Source: Pseudomonas fluorescens | GTDB lineage: Bacteria; Pseudomonadota; Gammaproteobacteria; Pseudomonadales; Pseudomonadaceae | Assembly: GCF_902497875.1 (NCBI RefSeq) | Contig: NZ_CABVHY010000038.1 | Location: 1 to 63,362, forward strand | Reading direction: 5' to 3' | DNA: 63,362 bases | Shown here: in pieces, positions 15,262 to 22,456 of the stretch | How positions within the stretch are numbered: position 1 is the first letter of the stretch | How the letters are laid out: each line of letters opens with the position of its first letter | The notes under the pieces: generated by a model | Seen by the model: the letters and a program-made list of their open reading frames with translations, nothing else | The model's database searches: none | What the model was told of the DNA's origin: nothing | Made by a program: the position numbers and the translations under genes

Positions 15262-16278
15262 ATGAAAGGATTTCGAGTGCTGCTGGCCAGCACATTGACC
15301 ACTCTCTGTTTGTTGACTGCATCCATCCCGGCATCAGCCGCTGCGGCACCGATTCATTTTGCCGACCTCAACTGGGAAAGCGGCAGCCTGATCACCGACA
15401 TCCTGCGGATCATTGTCGAGAAGGGTTACGGCCTGCCTACCGATACGCTTCCGGGTACCACCATCACCCTGGAAACCGCCTTGGCCAACAATGACATCCA
15501 GGTCATCGGCGAAGAGTGGGCAGGGCGCAGCCCGGTGTGGGTCAAGGCCGAGGCCGAGGGCAAGGTGGTGAGCCTGGGCGATACCGTCAAAGGCGCGACC
15601 GAAGGGTGGTGGGTGCCTGAATATGTGATCAAGGGCGATCCGGCCAAAGGTATCAAGCCCATGGCGCCGGGCTTGCGCAGCGTGACCGATCTGCCGCGGT
15701 ACAAGGATGTTTTCAGTGATCCGGAAACGCCCGGCAAGGGCCGGTTTCTCAATAGCCCGATTGGCTGGACCTCGGAAGTGGTCAATGCACAGAAGCTCAA
15801 GGCCTACGGCCTGACCGACAGCTATGTGAATTTTCGCAGCGGCTCCGGTGCGGCGCTGGACGCGGAAATCAGCTCGTCGATCCGGCGTGGCAAGCCGGTG
15901 CTGTTTTATTACTGGTCGCCCACGCCGTTACTTGGGCGTTTCAAGTTGATCCAGCTGGAGGAACCGCCCTTCGACGCCGAAGCCTGGAAAACCCTGACCG
16001 ACGCCGATAATCCCAACCCCAAGCCAACGCGCTCGCTGCCGTCGAAACTGTCGATTGGTGTGTCTACACTGTTCCAGAAGCAATACCCGCAGCTGGCGGA
16101 GTTCTTCACCAAGGTCGATTTTCCGATCGATCCTTTGAACAAGGCGTTGGCTGACATGAGCGAAAAACACACCGCACCGCGCCAGGCGGCCGAAGCCTTT
16201 ATGAAGGCCCATCCGGATGTGTGGCGGGCGTGGTTGCCCAAGGATGTGGCGGAGAAGGTTGCTGCGGCGTTGAAATAA
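15262..16278 (+). CDS. Glycine betaine/proline-type ABC transporter substrate-binding protein (orphan)
   Basis: A 338-residue OpuAC-domain periplasmic protein. It has a signal peptide (MKGFRVLLASTLTTLCLLTA, cut near ASAAAAP) and an aromatic-rich ligand site (FADLNWESGS, GATEGWWVPEYV, FYYWSPTPLLG) like those that cage quaternary amines. ATG 15262 fits both the signal peptide and a GAGGTG ribosome site; upstream in-frame codons would bury the signal. No ATPase or permease gene adjoins it, so it is an orphan that may feed a transporter elsewhere. Likely ligands are betaine, choline or carnitine relatives. Confidence 0.82.
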   Translation: MKGFRVLLASTLTTLCLLTASIPASAAAAPIHFADLNWESGSLITDILRIIVEKGYGLPTDTLPGTTITLETALANNDIQVIGEEWAGRSPVWVKAEAEGKVVSLGDTVKGATEGWWVPEYVIKGDPAKGIKPMAPGLRSVTDLPRYKDVFSDPETPGKGRFLNSPIGWTSEVVNAQKLKAYGLTDSYVNFRSGSGAALDAEISSSIRRGKPVLFYYWSPTPLLGRFKLIQLEEPPFDAEAWKTLTDADNPNPKPTRSLPSKLSIGVSTLFQKQYPQLAEFFTKVDFPIDPLNKALADMSEKHTAPRQAAEAFMKAHPDVWRAWLPKDVAEKVAAALK

Positions 16279-16314
16279 ATGGATCTGGCTAAAGGTGATG
16301 TTGGTTCTTGCGAC

Positions 16315-16412
16315 GCTATCGCGAGCAAGCTCGCTCCCACATTGGATCTGCGTCAAACCCGGCTTATATGATCGGCGCAGATCCTGTGGGAGCGAGCTTG
16401 CTCGCGATAGCG
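16315..16412. repeat. REP pair (TGTGGGAGCGAGCTTGCTCGCGAT type)
   Basis: Inverted units TCGCGAGCAAGCTCGCTCCC (16319-) and GTGGGAGCGAGCTTGCTCGC (16386-) separate the binding-protein gene from the convergent TonB receptor gene. Confidence 0.9.
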
Positions 16413-16455
16413 GTATCCCTGAAAAAACACCTCAGCCGCGAAGCCTTTCAGTCAC

Positions 16456-18591
16456 TCAAAACCGGCTCTGCACCGCCAGCTCGAACGTCCTTGGCGTCCC
16501 CAGGTAGTACGCCGGCGAAACATGGGCGAATTCGGCATAAACCTCGTTGGTGAGGTTGCGCACCCGGCCAGTCACTGTGGTGTGCCGGTCCACCTTGAAG
16601 CTGAGAAAGGTCCCGTACAAGGTGTAGGACGGCAAGGTCAGGGTATTGGCGTTGTCGGCATACACTGACGCCACATAACGCGCATCGACGCCGCCTTGCC
16701 AGGCCGGGGCAAAATCATAGGTCAGCCACAGATTGCCGACCTGCTTTGGAACGTTGGTCGGGGTATTGCCCTTGCGTGAGACCACCACCCCTGCGGCATT
16801 TTTCTCATTGAATTCGTCGTACTCGGCATCGACCCAGGCAAAGTTGCCTTCGGCCAACAGCTTCGGGGTGATCCTGAAGGAGCCTGCAAGCTCGATGCCT
16901 TTGGAGGTCTGCTGGCCAACCGGGATGCTTTGAGTCGGGTCCAGCGGATCGGTCACCGCGAAATCCTTGCGCTCGATCGTATAGGCCGCCAGCGTCGCTG
17001 AACCGCGACCGTCCAGGTAGTCGAACTTGCTGCCGACTTCCCATTGCTTGCCGGTAGAAATATCGAAATCCTGAGTGCCGCCCGGTTGCTCGGCGGCGGT
17101 GCTGTATTGCACATACACATTGGCGCTCGGAATGAACTGGTAGGTCAGGCCCGCCCGGCCGGTCAGCGGCTCCCAGCTGCGATCGAGATGGCGTGGATTG
17201 CTTGCGGTCACCGCGCGATGGTTGGTCACCTCAAGATCGATGTCGTCGTAGCGCAGGCCGGTCAGCAGCGACAGCTTGTCGGTGAGCGCCAGGCGGTTCT
17301 CGACGAAGAGCGCCTTGGTGGTGACTTCATTGGTTTTGTCACTGACGAAGCCCGATTTTGTTCCGGGGATATCATAGAAATGCCCGGGGTCGTAGTGGTC
17401 CGGGTCGACCGCGCTCGGGCCTTTGACGTTCAGCGGCGAGTTGGTGGTGCGGTTGACCTTGTACTCGAAACCGCCGGACCAGGTGGTGTCGAGGCCGAAC
17501 AGGCGATTGTCGTGACGCAGCTCGAACTGGTTGCCGTTCTGCTCGCCCTGATGGCGCACCTGATAAGCGGTTGAGCGGTTCACCAGACTGTTATCGGCGT
17601 TGTACTGGTAGGTTTCCAGGTTGCGGTAATCGCGCTGGCTGTCCAGGTGGTAGAGGGTATTGCGCAGGCTGGTGCTGTCGTTGATGCTGTAGTCGATGAT
17701 CGAGCGGGCCCAGATCGTCCGTTGTTCATAACGACCGTCCTCGACGTTGTAGTTGTTGAAGCGGTTGTGCCGGTCGATCTTCAACTCGCCGCGCTTGGGA
17801 TTCAGCACCGGCGTGCCCCAGTAAGGGCTGTCTTCATGTTCGTCCTGATATTCCAGCGCCAGGGTATGGGACAGATCGGGGGTCAGGTCGCTGAGCAAGG
17901 AAAATGCGGCGCTCCAGGAGTTGCGCTCCTGGCGGTCGATATAGCCGTTGCTGGCGTTGCGACTGACGTCCAGTCGCGCGTAGTGCTGTACGTCCGAGCC
18001 GGCGTCGCTCAGGGCATGATTGAGACCGAAGGCGACCTCGCCGGTGTCATAGGTGCCATAGCTGACCCGGCCTTCAGCCGCTTGCTCCTCGCGGGTTGCA
18101 AGTTTGGTGACGTAGTTCAGCGAACCGCCGACGGAACCGGCGCCATTGATCAGCGACGATGGGCCGCCGACCAGTTCCACCCGGTCATAGATCCAGGCAT
18201 CCACCGGCCGGGCCAGGCCGCCGGAAACATTCACGCCATTGAACATCTGGGTGATCTGGCTGCTGGTAAAGCCGCGATAGGAGACGAAGCCGCCAAACCC
18301 CGGCGGTGCGCTGGCATTCACCCCAGGCAGGGTGTTCGCGGCATCCTGGAAATTCTGCGCGCCGTGGCGCTCGATGTCGTTGCGATTGGCCACGGCGATC
18401 GAGGCCGGGGTTTCACGAACGCTCAAGCCCAGGCGCGACGCCATGCCGCTGGATTGATCCAGGCTCAGGCCGGGAGTGGACTGCGGGTCAGCGCCGCCAA
18501 TGGTGGTCGGCGCCAGCTCAATGGAGGTTTGCGCCCAGGTAGTAGCGGACAGGCAGCCGAACAGGCCTGCGAGCAGGGAAAAGGCTTTCAT
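16456..18591 (-). CDS. TonB-dependent siderophore-type outer-membrane receptor
   Basis: A 711-residue receptor with a signal peptide (MKAFSLLAGLFGCLSATTWA). The plug domain (about 50-165) contains RETPASIAVANRNDIERHGA and FVSYRGF, followed by VELVGGPSSLINGAGSVGGS. A 22-strand barrel then ends with a terminal Phe (FELAVQSRF). There is no N-terminal signalling extension, so it is not a sigma-regulator-coupled transducer. It should import a ferric siderophore or another metal chelate with TonB energy. The start at 18591 fits the signal peptide. The DUF2946 gene upstream is 90 bases away and probably co-transcribed; DUF2946 often accompanies copper genes, so copper is an alternative substrate. 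Confidence 0.85.
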   Translation of the reverse strand: MKAFSLLAGLFGCLSATTWAQTSIELAPTTIGGADPQSTPGLSLDQSSGMASRLGLSVRETPASIAVANRNDIERHGAQNFQDAANTLPGVNASAPPGFGGFVSYRGFTSSQITQMFNGVNVSGGLARPVDAWIYDRVELVGGPSSLINGAGSVGGSLNYVTKLATREEQAAEGRVSYGTYDTGEVAFGLNHALSDAGSDVQHYARLDVSRNASNGYIDRQERNSWSAAFSLLSDLTPDLSHTLALEYQDEHEDSPYWGTPVLNPKRGELKIDRHNRFNNYNVEDGRYEQRTIWARSIIDYSINDSTSLRNTLYHLDSQRDYRNLETYQYNADNSLVNRSTAYQVRHQGEQNGNQFELRHDNRLFGLDTTWSGGFEYKVNRTTNSPLNVKGPSAVDPDHYDPGHFYDIPGTKSGFVSDKTNEVTTKALFVENRLALTDKLSLLTGLRYDDIDLEVTNHRAVTASNPRHLDRSWEPLTGRAGLTYQFIPSANVYVQYSTAAEQPGGTQDFDISTGKQWEVGSKFDYLDGRGSATLAAYTIERKDFAVTDPLDPTQSIPVGQQTSKGIELAGSFRITPKLLAEGNFAWVDAEYDEFNEKNAAGVVVSRKGNTPTNVPKQVGNLWLTYDFAPAWQGGVDARYVASVYADNANTLTLPSYTLYGTFLSFKVDRHTTVTGRVRNLTNEVYAEFAHVSPAYYLGTPRTFELAVQSRF

Positions 18592-18681
18592 CGATAGATC
18601 CTGAAGTCTTGGCGTGGAAAACAGCGCACAGGCCAACGCCACGCGTTAGCGAGCCGGGCTGATCAAGAAAAGGCGAAAGAC

Positions 18682-19068
18682 TTAAACGACAGGAGGGGCG
18701 CGAGGGTTGGCCGTCGGCCAGATTGAACGGGTCGGGATATCAGCGTTGGACAGCAGCAACAGTGGCGGGCTGTGTTGCTGCGGCAGGAGCGCCAGGGTCA
18801 GGCTGGAATTGAATGCCGGACCCATGCCGCCGGTGGAGCACAGCGGGCAGCCGAAGGCTTTGGTCAGGGTCGGCAGTTTTTCTTCGTTGGGGTTCGATTG
18901 GGCCGGCGCCTGGGTGCGCGGGTCGACCGTACAAAACTGGCCGCCGATACCGTTGAGCTGCTGGCCGACCATTTGCCCGTGACCGATACTGCAGGCGAAC
19001 ACATTGAACAGGACGCAGCAGTAAAGCATCCAGGCAATCAGTGAGCGGTCGGTACGAGCGAGTTTCAT
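18682..19068 (-). CDS. DUF2946 family protein
   Basis: A 128-residue protein with one N-terminal hydrophobic segment (SLIAWMLYCCVLFNVFACSI) and Cys/His/Met-rich motifs (GHGQMVGQQL, FGCPLCSTGGMGP), typical of DUF2946. These proteins are often found in copper-handling loci and are presumed periplasmic and membrane-anchored. It is the upstream partner of the TonB receptor. The start at 19068 was chosen over an ATG six codons earlier. Confidence 0.78.
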   Translation of the reverse strand: MKLARTDRSLIAWMLYCCVLFNVFACSIGHGQMVGQQLNGIGGQFCTVDPRTQAPAQSNPNEEKLPTLTKAFGCPLCSTGGMGPAFNSSLTLALLPQQHSPPLLLLSNADIPTRSIWPTANPRAPPVV

Positions 19069-19134
19069 GGGGCGGCACTTTAACACTGCTGGTGGGGCAG
19101 GAATTGACTAAAAGCGTCGAGGGCGTTCATTTAC

Positions 19135-19152
19135 ACCACTTTGTGTGGTGCA
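19135..19152. promoter_or_regulatory. Inverted repeat upstream of the DUF2946-receptor genes
   Basis: CACCAC-TTTGT-GTGGTG lies about 70 bases before the DUF2946 start. It could be an operator or a small hairpin; nothing identifies its binder. Confidence 0.3.
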
Positions 19153-19202
19153 GGGGTTGAAGTTGCGGATCGTTGCCTGGTTTTGAGTTGCCGCGGGCAT
19201 TG

Positions 19203-19269
19203 CCATCGCGAGCAGGCTCGCTCCCACAGGTTCAGCACAAGTCATGTGGGAGCGAGCTTGCTCGCGATG
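19203..19269. repeat. REP pair (TGTGGGAGCGAGC type)
   Basis: Units CATCGCGAGCAGGCTCGCTCCC (one mismatch) and TGTGGGAGCGAGCTTGCTCG lie between the antiporter operon and the DUF2946 gene. Confidence 0.88.
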
Positions 19270-19304
19270 CGGACTGTCTGACGACACACATCCTTCAGAC
19301 TGCC

Positions 19305-19673
19305 TCAGCTCCCACCCTCAGACCTCCGACTACTCACCTCCGCCGGCACATCATCCCCCGACATGCGCTTGCGGAACAACGCCGCCCGCGCCAGCAGCAG
19401 GGTGACTACCGGCATGGTGATCGACAGCAGAATCGGGATCAGCCAGGCGTGCAGCACCGGACTGGATTTGAGTCCCGAGAAATAGATGATCGAGGCGAGC
19501 GCCACGCACCAGGCGCCCAATGTCGAGGCCAGGGCCGGTGGGTGCATGCGCTGGAAGTAGTCCTTCATCCGCACCAGACCGAAAGCGCCAATCAGCGCAA
19601 ACACGCTGCTGAGCACCAGCAGAATGGCCACCGGGATCTCGATCCACAGCGACAGCTCGCCGAACTCATTCAT
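19305..19673 (-). CDS. mnhG: Mrp/Mnh Na+/H+ antiporter subunit G
   Basis: A 122-residue subunit with three membrane segments and the family core FGLVRMKDYFQRMHPPALAS. Last gene of the operon; its start overlaps the stop of mnhF by four bases. MnhG is needed for assembly or activity of the complex, though it is not thought to carry ions itself. The C-terminus (DDVPAEVSSRRSEGGS) is hydrophilic. Confidence 0.9.
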   Translation of the reverse strand: MNEFGELSLWIEIPVAILLVLSSVFALIGAFGLVRMKDYFQRMHPPALASTLGAWCVALASIIYFSGLKSSPVLHAWLIPILLSITMPVVTLLLARAALFRKRMSGDDVPAEVSSRRSEGGS

Positions 19674-19948
19674 TCGATCACCTCGCCACGCAGGAGGAAT
19701 TTCGCCAGGGCAAACGAGCCGACAAACCCCAGCAAGGCGATCAGCAGCGCCGCTTCGAAGTAGGTGTCACTGGCGTAGCGGATACCCAGCACCAGCATCA
19801 TCAGCATGGCGAGAATGTACAGGTAGTCCAGCGCGAGAACCCGGTCCTGGGCCGACGGGCCTTTGAACAGGCGGACCAGGGTCAGGACCATGGCCACGGA
19901 AAAGATGAACAGACTCAGCAGAATCGCATTCGACAGCAAGGCACTCAT
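19670..19948 (-). CDS. mnhF: Mrp/Mnh Na+/H+ antiporter subunit F
   Basis: A 92-residue subunit with three membrane segments and the conserved VRLFKGPSAQDRVLALDYL. Overlaps both neighbours by four bases (ATGA), so translation of the whole operon is likely coupled. Confidence 0.9.
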   Translation of the reverse strand: MSALLSNAILLSLFIFSVAMVLTLVRLFKGPSAQDRVLALDYLYILAMLMMLVLGIRYASDTYFEAALLIALLGFVGSFALAKFLLRGEVIE

Positions 19949-20433
19949 TCGAAGATCTCCATCAACGGGCGCTCATAAGTCGCCTTGAAGTGCTGGATGA
20001 ATTGCGCGTCGTCATCCAGATCGAATACATGCAGCAGCAACACGCTGCGGTCCAGCGCCAGCTCCGACCACACCGTGCCGGGAATCACCGTGGTGATCAT
20101 CGACAACGCGGCCAGGCCGTTGGCATCGCGCAGGTCCAGCGGCACCTTGATGAACCGCGAGCGCGGCGCCCGGCGCCCGGCGTTCAGCACGCCCCAGGCG
20201 ACCACCAGGTTGGACACCAGCACGTCGCGACCGACCAGCAAAAACAACCGCACAATCGCCCCGGGCCGACGGATGCGGATCGGCAGCGGGCGCAATGGTT
20301 TCATCATCAGCGGTGCGACAAACCCGAGCACGGCGCCGAGCAGCAGGTGGCCGGGGCTGACCGACAGGTTAAGCACCAGCCACAACAGCCAGAGCGCCAA
20401 CGACAACCAAGGGGCAGGGAACAGGCGCTTCAT
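19945..20433 (-). CDS. mnhE: Mrp/Mnh Na+/H+ antiporter subunit E
   Basis: A 162-residue subunit with N-terminal membrane segments (WLSLALWLLWLVLNLSVSPG) and a cytosolic C-terminal domain containing TTVIPGTVWSELALDRSVLL, the family signature. Four-base overlaps on both sides. Confidence 0.9.
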   Translation of the reverse strand: MKRLFPAPWLSLALWLLWLVLNLSVSPGHLLLGAVLGFVAPLMMKPLRPLPIRIRRPGAIVRLFLLVGRDVLVSNLVVAWGVLNAGRRAPRSRFIKVPLDLRDANGLAALSMITTVIPGTVWSELALDRSVLLLHVFDLDDDAQFIQHFKATYERPLMEIFE

Positions 20434-22115
20434 GGTTGCACCTCCAGCAGCGCCGCCCTGGCTTCCGGGCTCGGTACGGCGCGTGTGCCCAGCACCGCCA
20501 TGACGTATTGTTGCGGGTCATTCAGGGTGTCGGCGGCGGCCTGGGTATAGCGCAGCAACGGTTCGGCCTTGAAGGTCAGCAGAATGCTCAGGCCCAGCAG
20601 CGCGAAGATCGGCACACATTCCAGGCGCCGCAGCAACGGCGACGGGCGCTCCTCGGAGGTCCAGAAGCGCTGGATGCCCAGGCGCGAGAAGGCGATCAGC
20701 GAAGCCAGCCCGGACAGGATCAGCAACGCCAGCAAGCTCCAGGCGGCATTCGAGATGGGCTGGTCTGCAGCGTTGCCCAGGCCCGCGGGGTTGATCAGCG
20801 CGCTGAGCAAACTCAGTTTGCCAATAAACCCCGACAGTGGCGGCATGCCGATGATCAGCAGCGCGCAGGCAATGAAACTCAAGCCGAGAAAGGCCATGGT
20901 CCAGGGAATCACCTGGCCGACCACGGTTTTCTGCTCGTCATCCAGGTTGGTGCCTTTGAGTGGCTGCAAGGATTTCGGGGGGCGCGGGAGGATCTCGCCC
21001 TCATAGTCCAGCGGCACTTCAATGGCCGTACGCGAACGCTCGATCAGTTCCGCCAGCAGGAACAGCGCGCTCAAGGCCAGGGTCGAGCTGACCAGATAGA
21101 ACAACGCACCGGCGGTAAGACTCGGCTGGGCGAAGCCGACGGCCGACAGCAGGATGCCCGCCGAGACCAGAATGCTCAGGCTGGCCATGCGCTCCAGCCG
21201 TTGCGCGGCGAGAATCGCCAACGCCGCGCAGACGATCGTCGCCATGCCGCCGTAGATCAGCCAGTCGCCGCCAAAGTACGCCGAAGCACCGGCTTGCCCG
21301 GAAAACAGCAGGGTCCACAAGCGCAGCAAGGTGTACACGCCGACCTTGGTCATGATCGCGAACATCGCCGCCACGGGCGCGCTGGCCGCGGAGTAGGCCG
21401 GCACCAGCCAGAAATTCAGCGGCCACATGCCGGCCTTGGCCAGGAATGCCACGGCGAGGATCGCCGCGCCGGCGTGCAGCAGGCCGCGATCGGCTTCCGG
21501 GACCAGCGGGATCTTCAGCGCCAGGTCGGCCATGTTCAGGGTGCCGGTGACTCCATAGATCAGCGCCGCGCCAATCAGGAACAGCGACGAGGCCAGCAGG
21601 TTGATCGAAATGTAATGCAGCCCCGACGACACCCGCGCCCGCCCGGAACCGTGGAGGATCAAACCGTAAGAAGCGGCCAGCAGCACTTCAAAGAACACGA
21701 ACAGATTGAACAGGTCGGCGGTCAGGAAGGCGCCATAGAGGCCCATCAACTGAATCTGGAACAACGCGTGGAAACTCGAGCCGGCACCGTCCCAGCGGGC
21801 CATGGCGAATAGCAGGGCGCAGACGCCAATGATTCCGGTCAGCACCAGCATCAAGGCCGACAGGCGATCGACCACCAGCACGATGCCGAACGGCACTTGC
21901 CAGTTGCCCGGCAGGTAGACGCCGATCGAGCCGGGCACATCTGTTTGCTGGGTCCACTGCAACAGCAGGATCGAAATCCCCAGGCCGAGCAGGCTCGAGA
22001 ACAGGTTGATCCGCGCCTTGAGCGGTCGACGTTTTTCCCCGAGCATCATCATCAGGGCCGCCGTCAGCAACGGCAGCAGAATCGGCGCGGCGATCAGATG
22101 GGGCATCCAGCTCAT
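20430..22115 (-). CDS. mnhD: Mrp/Mnh Na+/H+ antiporter subunit D
   Basis: A 561-residue polytopic subunit homologous to the NuoN/NuoM proton-pumping subunits of complex I. The proton-channel region is visible (FFEVLLAASYGLILHGSGRA, FLAKAGMWPLNFWLVPAYSA). It carries an acidic residue in the fifth helix and Lys in KAGMWPLNFWL, as expected. The C-terminal extension (about 505-561) is partly hydrophilic. It sits between mnhC and mnhE with four-base overlaps. Confidence 0.92.
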   Translation of the reverse strand: MSWMPHLIAAPILLPLLTAALMMMLGEKRRPLKARINLFSSLLGLGISILLLQWTQQTDVPGSIGVYLPGNWQVPFGIVLVVDRLSALMLVLTGIIGVCALLFAMARWDGAGSSFHALFQIQLMGLYGAFLTADLFNLFVFFEVLLAASYGLILHGSGRARVSSGLHYISINLLASSLFLIGAALIYGVTGTLNMADLALKIPLVPEADRGLLHAGAAILAVAFLAKAGMWPLNFWLVPAYSAASAPVAAMFAIMTKVGVYTLLRLWTLLFSGQAGASAYFGGDWLIYGGMATIVCAALAILAAQRLERMASLSILVSAGILLSAVGFAQPSLTAGALFYLVSSTLALSALFLLAELIERSRTAIEVPLDYEGEILPRPPKSLQPLKGTNLDDEQKTVVGQVIPWTMAFLGLSFIACALLIIGMPPLSGFIGKLSLLSALINPAGLGNAADQPISNAAWSLLALLILSGLASLIAFSRLGIQRFWTSEERPSPLLRRLECVPIFALLGLSILLTFKAEPLLRYTQAAADTLNDPQQYVMAVLGTRAVPSPEARAALLEVQP

Positions 22116-22456
22116 TCCTTAGGCTCCCGGCCATCCACATGGTCGGTACCGGTCAGGCCGCGGGATGCCAGCAGCACCACCAGGAACAGGGCGGTCATGG
22201 CGAAGCTGATGACAATGGCAGTCAGCACCAGGGCCTGGGGCAGCGGGTCGGTGTAGTGCAGCAGATCCTGGGGTACGCCGTCCTTGATGATCGGCTCCTT
22301 GCCGATAAACAGGCTGCCCATGCTGAAAATGAACAGGTTGACCCCGTAGGACAACAGGCACAGCCCCATCACCACCTGGAAGGTCCGTGGCCGTAGTAGC
22401 AGCCAGACTCCCGAAGCAGCCAGGACTCCAATGGCAATTGCGATGACTTCTTCCAT
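22112..22456 (-). CDS. mnhC: Mrp/Mnh Na+/H+ antiporter subunit C
   Basis: A 114-residue, three-helix subunit homologous to NuoK, with LSYGVNLFIFSMGSLFIGK and LPQALVLTAIVISFAMTALF. It starts one base into the end of mnhA. Confidence 0.9.
   Translation of the reverse strand: MEEVIAIAIGVLAASGVWLLLRPRTFQVVMGLCLLSYGVNLFIFSMGSLFIGKEPIIKDGVPQDLLHYTDPLPQALVLTAIVISFAMTALFLVVLLASRGLTGTDHVDGREPKE

Noticed and set aside
16456..18591. TonB receptor as the copper receptor OprC because of the DUF2946 neighbour
   Set aside because: The sequence lacks features I would expect of OprC and reads as a siderophore-type receptor; copper is kept only as an alternative.
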